A DNA stretch of 64,000 bases, taken from positions 682,001 to 746,000 of the forward strand of contig NZ_RBWU01000001.1 in the NCBI RefSeq assembly GCF_003634705.1. The letters run 5' to 3'. Made by a program: the position numbers and the translations under genes. Below the pieces are notes generated by a model. That model had not been told where the DNA came from. It worked only from the letters and a program-made list of their open reading frames with translations, and made no database searches. Shown piece by piece: positions 8,937 to 15,908 of this stretch (position 1 is the first letter of the stretch; each line of letters starts with the position of its first letter). This DNA comes from Actinomadura pelletieri DSM 43383 (GTDB lineage Bacteria > Actinomycetota > Actinomycetes > Streptosporangiales > Streptosporangiaceae).

Positions 8937-9767
8937 TCAAGTGATGGATGGCTCGTCGAGTCGTGACCCGTCCTGCGGGTGTGCAGCGACTCCATCCCGG
9001 CCCGGCCTCGGGCCGGGATGTCCGCATTGCAGCGTTTCTGTCAGCAACGGTGACGGCATGCTCTTACTCGGCTCGGCGTACACGCCCGGTGGATGGCGCA
9101 AGGCCTGGCGCCGGTCGCCCTCCGTTACCCGGGCATGCCCCGCTTCGAAACTGGAGCCACCGAAGGAGCATGTATCTGTGTCGCGGATAGCGCCGAGGGT
9201 AGCGGCGCGGCATGGATGACGGTCAGCGTCTGGGTGCACCTGGAACTGCTCGGGCGTGATGATCTCGAGGGGCTTGCGGACGACCGGGGGCGTGCGGACT
9301 CCGCGGCAGGGGTGGATGAAGGTGACCTGGTCGTCCATCGCCGTGGTGAAGATGGCGCTGAGGACGATCTTGTTGTAGCGGATGTTCACGGGCTTCATGC
9401 CCTGGTTCTTGAGGGCCGTGATCCACGCGCGGACGTGCTCGGGGAGGATGTCGATCATCCGCATCGAGCCGAACGTCGGCATGATGTTCCTGTAGATCGC
9501 GTACGTGTAGCTCTCACGGGTGGTGGCCTCGACCTGGTGGTTCGGGAGCCAGACCTGCTCGACGTAATCCTTGAACCGCTGCTTCCCGCGGCCTGGATCT
9601 CCCGTTCGGCCCCTGGAGACCTCGACCTTTGCTCGTTGCCATGTCTTGTCCGCGTCCCTTTTGTTGGAATATGTCCCGACTGACCGCAGGCGGCCCTTGA
9701 TGTCGACGTAGCAGGCCGTGTAGTGGTACTTTCCGTTGTTGCCTTTGCGCTTCTTCGCGTATCCCAC
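8937..9767 (-). pseudogene. Truncated site-specific tyrosine integrase
   Basis: Residues 1 to about 177 look like a normal actinobacterial element integrase. There is an N-terminal arm-binding domain (GKYHYTACYVDIKGRLRS), then a SAM-like core-binding domain (FKDYVEQVWLPNHQVEATTR, IMPTFGSMRMIDILPEHVRAW), ending in RKPLEIITPEQF. The catalytic domain that should follow is missing: no R-H-R-Y residues are found, and the remaining 100 codons are low-complexity sequence crossing a hairpin. The gene starts about 160 bases from attR and points into the element, as in pSAM2-like elements. No excisionase gene was found. Confidence 0.8.
8993..9020. terminator. Perfect 12-bp hairpin downstream of the GmrSD-like gene
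   Basis: CATCCCGGCCCG and CGGGCCGGGATG enclose the 4-base loop GCCT. There is no T-run on the plus strand, so its activity as a terminator is uncertain. It falls inside the nominal 3' part of the truncated integrase frame, supporting the view that this part of the frame is not genuine coding sequence. Confidence 0.5.
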
Positions 9768-9790
9768 GAGGCGATCTCCCCATGATCATC

Positions 9791-9840
9791 CGTCCGTGAT
9801 TTGTCCGTGGACGGTGGCGAACCGGCCATCCTTGTCCGTG
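9791..9840. repeat. Short direct repeats beside attR (possible integrase arm sites)
   Basis: The core TCCGTG recurs as CGTCCGTGA (9791-9799), TTGTCCGTG (9801-9809) and TTGTCCGTG (9832-9840), between the integrase start and attR. Related TTTTGTCCG and CATCCGTCCG words lie just inside attL (4732-4750). Arm-type integrase sites have this kind of position and repetition; the assignment is inference. Confidence 0.4.
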
Positions 9841-9928
9841 AGTGATTGGCACCGGAGCCCGCCGCCCACCTGGGGTTTTAACGCGAATCGCCTTGACCTG
9901 CACGACCCCCAAATGGCCATGATCTGAG

Positions 9929-10028
9929 GTTCGGGACGAAGAGGTCGTGGGTTTAAATCCCGCCACCCCGACACATAATGCCAGATCAGAGGCCGGTTCT
10001 CCTCACGGAGACCGGCCTCAAGATCTTT
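9929..10028. repeat. attR: right 100-bp direct repeat
   Basis: This copy matches 4635-4734 with three mismatches. It contains only the tRNA-Pro 3' half, so it is not a tRNA gene, and its T loop carries GTTTAAATC instead of GTTCAAATC. It probably preserves the original chromosomal 3' end displaced by integration. Confidence 0.85.
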
Positions 10029-10270
10029 CTCCGTCGCCCTGTTGTAGCCGAAGCGGGCGGCAAGCGTCTCGACCAGGCCGTGGCGGTGGTCGCGGCCTTG
10101 GAGCCCTCATGGTGGGTGGGGATGGCGATGGCGCCCGCACCGATGACCGCGCAGGGAGTTCCCGCAGTCGTACAGCGTGAAGGTGAAGGAGCCGCCATTG
10201 TGGGAGTCGGCTGCGGAGTGAGAGCAAGGGCTTTCAGACAACGCGCCAAATGCGTGTGAGCACGCCAGGC

Positions 10271-11024
10271 CTACGCGGGCAGCGCAGGGAACACGACCAC
10301 CGAGCCGTCCTTGTCGCGGGCGATCTCGATCGCCACGTCCGTCGCGCGGGTGTCGCACTTAACGCCGGCGCCCAACTTGCGGATCCTATGCGCGGCGCGC
10401 ATCAGACGCTCGACTTCCCTGGTCGTGAGGACGGGCCACAAACCGGACGGCCCTGTCAACTCCAACTCTGACAGGCGTACGAGGACGCCGGCGACGCCCG
10501 ACTCCAGGTTGTCGAGGCGCTGCTGGTGGTCCTTGAGTTGGCGGATGAAGTTCTCGGACGGGTTGCCGGGGTCGCTCTGGGCATGCTCGACAGCCTGGAG
10601 GACGATGACCCGCCGCTCTAGCGCGATCGCCAGTGCGGCGAGTTCGAGGTGAGCGCGGAACATGCCACCACTGTCGTCGTCGAGGCCGGGAAACGACTTG
10701 GTCAGCGTGCCGATCTCGATGGGCGCGCCATCGGTTAGCGTGTCGAGCGCGCTTTGCCACTTGGCGAGACGCCGCTCGGCGGCGACCAGCGCTGTGCTGA
10801 TGGCGACGACACCGAGTCCAGTCCCAACGAGACACCGAACTTGCCCTGGTCGAGCAAAATGGCGGTGGCTTTGTCGATGGCGTCGCGGCAGCCGTCGAGT
10901 TGGTTGTGCTCGTGCTCGAGTTTGTCTTCGTCAGTTGCTCTAGCAGTTCCGTGATGTGCTCGATGGCCTGCTGACGTTTGCAGTCGGCGTGCGCGCTAAC
11001 CCCCACCGCTACGGCCATGACCAT
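10271..11024 (-). pseudogene. Membrane protein gene broken by two frameshifts
   Basis: Three frames join into one plausible protein. From 11024: MVMAVAVGVSAHADCKRQQ then IEHITELLEQL. After a break near 10935: DKLEHEHNQLDGCRDAIDK. After a break near 10840: a hydrophobic segment (CLVGTGLGVVAISTALVAAE) and a long charged helical tail ending VVVFPALPA. Coiled-coil-like composition before and after the membrane segment is evident. Two indels point to a pseudogene, though assembly error is possible. No family is recognised. It lies in accessory DNA just right of attR. Confidence 0.5.
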
Positions 11025-11476
11025 TTAAAAGTATCTGGCACTACGGTACGGGATTGGGCCACTATCTTACTCGCCTGAGATTACTCGAACACGATTGGGC
11101 GGCCGAAATCGCACAGAAACAGCCCGAGGCTTTGCTGGCTGCGTGCCGTGGCCCGTCTGAGGCTCGCTTGGAAACGCCATGGGCGCGGTAGTCGCTGTCG
11201 ACCGGCCCAACGCGTGGCGCTTTTTCGCCAGAGTCGAAACTCGCCATATTGCAGGGTGGGGGCGGTTGTGCCGGCGTGAAGCGGCTGGGACACTGTCCGG
11301 GTTTTGATCGTTCCCCAGGCAAAATCTTCCTCGCTTGTGGCCATTTGACCGTTCCATAATATGCGTGGAGTTGGTCATGAGCAGGGCGGATACCCCCAAT
11401 GTTCGGGACCGGCCGTGGACGTGGCGGCCTCGTCCGCGCGGTCGGTGGCGCCGGGCGAGGGAGAGGTGGCGTAGTC
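11025..11476. other. About 450 bases without a supported gene
   Basis: Overlapping minus-strand frames (11081-11344, 11067-11399) lack recognisable motifs and clear start signals. The interval presumably holds the promoter of the lipoprotein gene. Confidence 0.35.
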
Positions 11477-12208
11477 ATGATCGGTTCGAATGGTGGGGCG
11501 AAGGGCGGCCCGGGATTGACGGGCTTGTTGTGCAGGGTCGCGCGGGGCTCCGTGGTGCGTATGGTCGCGGTGTGCGCGCTAATGCTGCCGCTGGCCGCTT
11601 GTGCGACGCCGCCTACTACCAGTGAGATGTTCGCCGAGTATCTGCGGTCGACGGATGTTGTCGGCGACGAGTTCGAAAGCGGTAGCGCCGAGACCCGGAT
11701 GGCCGTTTTCGCCAGCATCGGATCGCCGGAAGAGGTCATCGGACGGCTGATGGCACCGCGTCCATGCAGTACGACCGGGTGCGCCCGGCCATGGAAGGAG
11801 GGCGGTGCCAACAAGCCACTGCCGGGGCTGGACGCGGCCCACGCGATCGCAGGGTCGAACGGAAGGGTCTACGAACGCAAGGTCCTGGTGAAGCGGGACG
11901 ATGACGAACTCGAGCTCATCTCGCTCTACCTGGTGCACAAGGCTGATGGCACCAAGGTGCTGGTCGATTCCAACAAGGAAGCTCACGCCGGTGGACTGGA
12001 CGGCTTCCGAGAGACGAACGATGTGCTCGAGTACGACGACTTCATGCTCGTGACCCGCGAAATCACCGCGCTGACGGGGAGAAGCGAGATCGTGGTCGTG
12101 TCCGGGCACACTCCGCCGAGCCGGAAACCGTGGCTTATTGGTAGTGGTATCGCTCTGGCGACCGTCATCGCACTCGTAATGATCATCCGCCGGCTTCGCA
12201 GGACCTGA
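11477..12208 (+). CDS. Putative lipoprotein with C-terminal membrane anchor
   Basis: A 243-residue exported protein. A signal peptide carries lipobox LAAC (hydrophobic core VAVCALMLPL, lipidated Cys about residue 44), followed by an extracellular domain. A second hydrophobic segment near the C-terminus (WLIGSGIALATVIALVMII) is followed by RRLRRT. The domain has no recognised family. Start choice is uncertain: the ATG at 11477 has GAGAGG upstream, but in-frame GTG codons at 11552/11555 and the ATG at 11561 would give a shorter, more typical signal peptide. Its codon use looks less GC-biased than the housekeeping genes, consistent with accessory DNA. Confidence 0.65.
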   Translation: MIGSNGGAKGGPGLTGLLCRVARGSVVRMVAVCALMLPLAACATPPTTSEMFAEYLRSTDVVGDEFESGSAETRMAVFASIGSPEEVIGRLMAPRPCSTTGCARPWKEGGANKPLPGLDAAHAIAGSNGRVYERKVLVKRDDDELELISLYLVHKADGTKVLVDSNKEAHAGGLDGFRETNDVLEYDDFMLVTREITALTGRSEIVVVSGHTPPSRKPWLIGSGIALATVIALVMIIRRLRRT

Positions 12209-12320
12209 TTCCATCCTGCCTGCATATCTTCGCTCGATCGCCGCACGCTGCTACTGTGTCGGATCTTATTAACGGCCTGGGTTCGAACTTTTTATCTTGC
12301 AGAATGGGTAGCGTGGTACG

Positions 12321-12800
12321 TTATCGGTTCGTGGTTACGGCCAAGAGCACTTGGATTACTCCCGCGACCGTTCCGATTAGCGTCAGGGCGGTCATAAGGG
12401 TCTGCTTTCGCTCGATGGTCGGTTGTTCGAGTGTCGGTTCGCTGTAGTGGGAAGCCGACTCATGAGGGCGAGGGGCTGGTGCGGCCACCTGTCGCGGACC
12501 GCGACGAAAGCCCAAGATTCTTAGAAGTGCATCGGTCTTGTAGACCGCGTGGGAGGGCTGGTGTGTGCAAGCCATGAGACGCCCGTTCGCGGGATTTCTG
12601 CAGGGAAAGCCCCTGCTCGTCTCGACGCCGCAAAGTGTGGGCACTGCGCACAATTCATAGTAGGCCCATGTCAGCAGCGGTAGGATCCACAACTCGGGGC
12701 GGCCGGACTGCCAGGCCAAAATCGCCAGCACGACGATCGCACTCCACCAAGTCAAGATCGCATTACGTCGCTTCTCTGCCCTGGTCGGTCGCCGCGCCAT
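12321..12800 (-). CDS. Small membrane protein with a Cys/His zinc-type motif
   Basis: A 159-residue protein. N-terminal MARRPTRAEKRRN precedes two hydrophobic segments (about 15-31 and 38-55). Then comes a Cys/His cluster, TLCGVETSRGFPCRNP followed by GRLMACTHQPSHAVYK, a pattern seen in many small actinobacterial proteins and suggestive of zinc binding. A third hydrophobic segment (LTLIGTVAGVIQVLLAV) ends the protein. The start at 12800 was chosen over 12881 because the extra residues are not family-like. The function is unknown. Confidence 0.65.
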   Translation of the reverse strand: MARRPTRAEKRRNAILTWWSAIVVLAILAWQSGRPELWILPLLTWAYYELCAVPTLCGVETSRGFPCRNPANGRLMACTHQPSHAVYKTDALLRILGFRRGPRQVAAPAPRPHESASHYSEPTLEQPTIERKQTLMTALTLIGTVAGVIQVLLAVTTNR

Positions 12801-13264
12801 CGTTCCCCGTCCCGCACCGTTGCAGCTTGACGGGGGCAGCATAAGCCGAAACACTTCATCTGTGTATGCACTTTGACACACTAGGGGATGATCCAGTTAT
12901 TCATAGATAAGCGATCTACTAACGTGGCACTTGTTCTAGAATCGGCTGACTTTTCGGTGCATGTCGATATGGTTCCTACGTCCGCGGGAACGCCACGGCG
13001 GCAGACTCGAACTGAGGTTCTACGACCTGCCCGTCTCCACCGTCCAGTCATCATTGACCGGGCCACCGCCTGGCGAGCATGGAGACAACTGCATCACCAT
13101 GCTCGTGCGCCGGCCTGGAGGTGATGTACGACCATGCGTCCCGGCTCTTCTTTGGAGCGCGGCGTCGCAGGGCAACCCCCGGGCCGGGAGGGGCTTCCCA
13201 GTGCTTTGACATGTGGTTTTGCTGGGATTTTGCTGGTGTCGTGGGGGGTCGGTAGCGTGGGGGT
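12801..13264. other. About 460 bases with only a doubtful small frame
   Basis: A plus-strand frame at 12961-13209 (82 codons, starting MSIWFLRPRERHGG) has moderate GC at third positions but no recognisable family. It could be a gene remnant. TTGACA at 13206-13211 could be a -35 element, but no convincing -10 lies at the right distance. Confidence 0.3.
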
Positions 13265-14353
13265 GTGATTAATGTTGAGTTGAGTGAATTGTTAGTCGGG
13301 TTCGGGCGGCTGGTCGGGCGGGTTGAGGAGACCGGCGAGCGGGTGCGGGTTAGCGACGGTGGTGAGCCGGTGGGTGTGCTGCTTGCGGCGGCGGAGTTGG
13401 CTGAGCTGGAGCACTACGCGCAACGTGGGGGTTATCGGCGGCCTCGGGTGAAGGCGGCGCGGGGCTCTCCTGTCGGTCCGGAGCAGCAAAGTGCGTATGT
13501 CCGGTATGTGCATGGCGATGGGGTGCGGAGCACGTATACGCGCGGGCGTGTGGTCGTGGCCGAGTTTCGGCCCGTGGAGGAGATCGACTGGCTAGAGGAA
13601 TGCGCGCGCGTTGGCCGTCGGAAGCTCGTGCTTTCGGATCAGGATGAAGACGCGTGCTCTGGCGACCACCGCATGAGTCCGGGGCAGGCGGCGGCGTTCG
13701 AGAAGTTTCTTGTCCGGCAGCCTCCGATCGGTGATGGCATAGCTTGGATCGCCGACGGTTGGAAGAATCAAGAGCCGTTTACGGTGCTCGAGTTCATCAA
13801 AGGTGTGGCCGCTGAAGATGCTGCTCTCGCCTATGGGGCCGATGCGCTGGACGTCAGGGACGGGCTGACGCTGGAGCAGGTGTGGGAGCGTGATAAGCGC
13901 GAAGGCACTGAGGATGTCTACAAGGTACTGGCTTTTGGGGAAGAGGGTGGGTGGACATGGCTGGGGTACCACGATACCGACTACGCCTTCTCGCGCGTCC
14001 TTGATCCGGCTCCCGCGCAGGAGGTCACGTTGATGGCCATCATGGCCAAGGCCATTTACACATTTAGCTACTTCAAGGATGGCGAGTACCAGAACCCGTA
14101 TCCGCTTGAGGACGGCGCTGTAGCGCGAGACATGTACGAGCTCATCTGGTACACGCCGGGTGAGGAGCCGTTCGAGCCGGATGCGCCGCTGGCCTTTCTC
14201 AACACCTATATTCGTGGTGCGGAGGAAGGCACGGATTGGGAGGACGGCGTTTCGTTGTTCTTCGCGGGGCTGGAACGGGCCTTTGGCTTGTCGCTGCCTC
14301 AAGACGCGATCATGTCCGGTCGGGTGCGCTGTGCTCGTCCGGCCCGTCGTTGA
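13265..14353 (+). CDS. Phd/YefM-like N-terminus fused to a DUF6461-like domain
   Basis: A 362-residue protein. Residues 1 to about 60 (GRLVGRVEETGERVRVSDGG then EPVGVLLAAAELAELE) match the Phd/YefM antitoxin fold, which normally binds DNA and a toxin. A linker of about 60 residues follows. Residues about 150-340 resemble DUF6461 (EEGGWTWLGYHDTDY; AIMAKAIYTFSYFKDGEY). No toxin gene is adjacent. Antitoxin-like domains fused to large C-terminal domains occur in actinobacteria, but their roles are unclear. The start is the GTG at 13265 (MINVEL). The DUF6461 assignment is by resemblance only. Confidence 0.6.
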   Translation: MINVELSELLVGFGRLVGRVEETGERVRVSDGGEPVGVLLAAAELAELEHYAQRGGYRRPRVKAARGSPVGPEQQSAYVRYVHGDGVRSTYTRGRVVVAEFRPVEEIDWLEECARVGRRKLVLSDQDEDACSGDHRMSPGQAAAFEKFLVRQPPIGDGIAWIADGWKNQEPFTVLEFIKGVAAEDAALAYGADALDVRDGLTLEQVWERDKREGTEDVYKVLAFGEEGGWTWLGYHDTDYAFSRVLDPAPAQEVTLMAIMAKAIYTFSYFKDGEYQNPYPLEDGAVARDMYELIWYTPGEEPFEPDAPLAFLNTYIRGAEEGTDWEDGVSLFFAGLERAFGLSLPQDAIMSGRVRCARPARR

Positions 14354-14394
14354 TTGACCGATCGGCGGGTTAGAGCCTTACCGGCCTCCTGCCG

Positions 14395-14772
14395 ATGTTG
14401 CTGCCGCGTATCGGGCCCAGGAAGGCGGTGGGGCCGCTTTCGGGCCTTCGGCGACGGTCACCTCGGTGTCTGGGGAGCCGTCGGCCAGCCAGTTGCTCGC
14501 CTTCGGGATGACGTTGCTGCTGGCCGAGCTGGGCTTCGTCGCCGAGCAGCGCGGTGATCTCACGAAGGCCGGGTCACTGCATCTGGAGGGGCTCGCCGCG
14601 GCCCGCGAGGCCTCCGCGCGCCATCGCCCTGGCGCGGGAGGGGCTGGTCGGGATCGCGGCGGCCGAGGGCGAGCACCGGGAAGGGGCGGCCCTTCTCGAC
14701 GAGGCCGGATCGCCGCGGCCGTTCGCGCCGCTACGGGCCGTCCATGCGCTGAACTCGTGGATTGTTCGGTGA
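14395..14772 (+). pseudogene. C-terminal remnant of a BTAD/TPR-type transcriptional regulator
   Basis: One frame reads LLLAELGFVAEQRGDLTKAG and then HLEGLAAAREAS. After a frameshift near 14625 another frame continues AIALAREGLVGIAAAEGEHR and then GAALLDEAG. Together these give the tetratricopeptide-like end common in AfsR/LuxR-type regulators. The N-terminal DNA-binding and ATPase parts are absent. It marks the right end of the accessory stretch. Confidence 0.55.
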
Positions 14773-14824
14773 ATCCTTTCGGGGCGTGGTGGCCTCTTAT
14801 GGGTGATGACCACACTGTGAGGGG

Positions 14825-15394
14825 GTGGACGTGGGTGACCGTTCGTGGGTGAGCGCGCAGCTCATCGAGGCGGCGCAGGCGGGTGACCGCGAGTCGATCA
14901 CCGCTGTCGTCCAGGGCGCCCATCCGCATGTGCGGCGGTTCGCGCAGCATCTCTGCGCGTCGCCGCAGGACGCCGAGGACGCCGCGCAGGAAGCACTGAT
15001 CATCCTCTACCGGAAGATCGGCTCGCTGCGAGCGACAGGGGCACTCGCATCGTGGATGTTCCGCATCATTCGGAACGAGTGCCTGCGCCGTGCCCGGGTC
15101 CTGGTCGAACGCCATGACGGGGTCGAGGCCGGGGTCGCGGTGTCGGCCGAGGAGGAGGTCGTCCGGCGGTTGGAGGCCGAACGCGTCGCGCAGGTGATCC
15201 AGGAGTTGCCGGACGTTCAGCGCAGGGTCCTGATCATGCGGGACGTGTTGGGCTACCCGGGACGGACGGTCGCGCAGACGCTCGGTCTGAGCAACGCGGC
15301 GATGAAATCGCACCTCCATAGGGCTCGTACCCGGCTCCGACTGCGGCTGGCCGCGGCGAACGGCTCCGCCCAAGCTCCCTCCGCCCAATTCTGA
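14825..15394 (+). CDS. ECF-type RNA polymerase sigma factor
   Basis: A 189-residue group 4 sigma factor. Region 2 (QDAEDAAQEALIILYRKIG, then ASWMFRIIRNECLRRAR) and region 4 with a helix-turn-helix (QELPDVQRRVLIMRDV; LSNAAMKSHLHRARTRLR) are clear. There are several possible GTG starts (14825, 14831, 14849); the longest is given. The adjacent peroxiredoxin gene begins 14 bases after the stop, so the two are probably one operon and may respond to oxidants. No anti-sigma factor gene is next to it. Confidence 0.88.
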   Translation: MDVGDRSWVSAQLIEAAQAGDRESITAVVQGAHPHVRRFAQHLCASPQDAEDAAQEALIILYRKIGSLRATGALASWMFRIIRNECLRRARVLVERHDGVEAGVAVSAEEEVVRRLEAERVAQVIQELPDVQRRVLIMRDVLGYPGRTVAQTLGLSNAAMKSHLHRARTRLRLRLAAANGSAQAPSAQF

Positions 15395-15408
15395 AAGGGA
15401 AATTCCCC

Positions 15409-15885
15409 ATGCTCCAAGCTGGAACGCCCGCGCCCGAAATGGCGCTGGAGGATACCGACGGACGGGTCGTCCGCCTGTCCGACTATCAAGGTGAGCGGGC
15501 CGTACTCATCTATTTCCTTCGGGCGACGTCATGCCCTATCTGCAACCGGCATGTCCAGGACCTCATCAGGAGCCGCGACGAGTTCGTGGGCAACGATGTG
15601 CAGGTGCTGATCGTGGCGCCCGAGGGGCGTTCGAAAGCGGCCGCGTGGAAGGCCAAACGTAAAATTCCGTTCCCCGTGCTGGTGGGCCGGGAGGGCGCCG
15701 CGCACGAGATGGTCGGGCCGCACAGAAAAGTCTTCGGCACGATGCAGCAGAGCGGCAGCGTGCTCATCGATTCCCAGGGCATCGTCCGGCATGTCCACGG
15801 CGCCACCATGCCCACCGGCGGCTACGACAAGAAGGCGATCACCGCGGCCGTTCGGAAGCTCCGCGCCCACGCTCCCGGCGCCTGA
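15409..15885 (+). CDS. Peroxiredoxin / thiol-disulfide redoxin (AhpC/TSA family)
   Basis: A 158-residue cytoplasmic redoxin. Seen: N-terminal AGTPAPEMALEDTDGR, the active-site stretch FLRATSCPICNRHV (a CxxC form) and the C-terminal GSVLIDSQGIVRHVHGA typical of AhpC/TSA proteins. It would reduce peroxides or disulfides using thiols. It starts 14 bases after the ECF sigma gene with GAAAGGGAAA as ribosome-binding site, so it is likely co-transcribed and perhaps the sigma factor's own target. Confidence 0.88.
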   Translation: MLQAGTPAPEMALEDTDGRVVRLSDYQGERAVLIYFLRATSCPICNRHVQDLIRSRDEFVGNDVQVLIVAPEGRSKAAAWKAKRKIPFPVLVGREGAAHEMVGPHRKVFGTMQQSGSVLIDSQGIVRHVHGATMPTGGYDKKAITAAVRKLRAHAPGA

Positions 15886-15908
15886 TCGAACGATCCGGCC
15901 CGTCTACA

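Larger units (their letters stand above)
4635..10028. mobile_element. Decayed integrative element inserted in tRNA-Pro(CGG)
   Basis: The boundaries are two direct repeats (4635-4734 and 9929-10028) spaced 5,294 bases apart, 100 bases long with three mismatches. An integrase gene points inward from the right repeat, and the contents are accessory. Cargo: an IS630 transposase remnant, two overlapping zinc microprotein genes, an integrase C-terminal scrap, a GmrSD-like nuclease gene and a truncated integrase. The arrangement matches tyrosine-integrase elements (AICE or phage-like) that use tRNA 3' ends. No replication or transfer genes remain and the integrase has lost its catalytic half, so the element is probably immobile. 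Confidence 0.85.

Noticed and set aside
9901..9975. Second tRNA-Pro gene at the right repeat
   Set aside because: Only the 3' half is present; the acceptor 5' strand and D arm are missing, and the T loop is changed.
11062..11814. 250-codon minus frame
   Set aside because: It overlaps the lipoprotein gene antisense and the sequence is not protein-like; the plus frame has signal peptide, lipobox and anchor.
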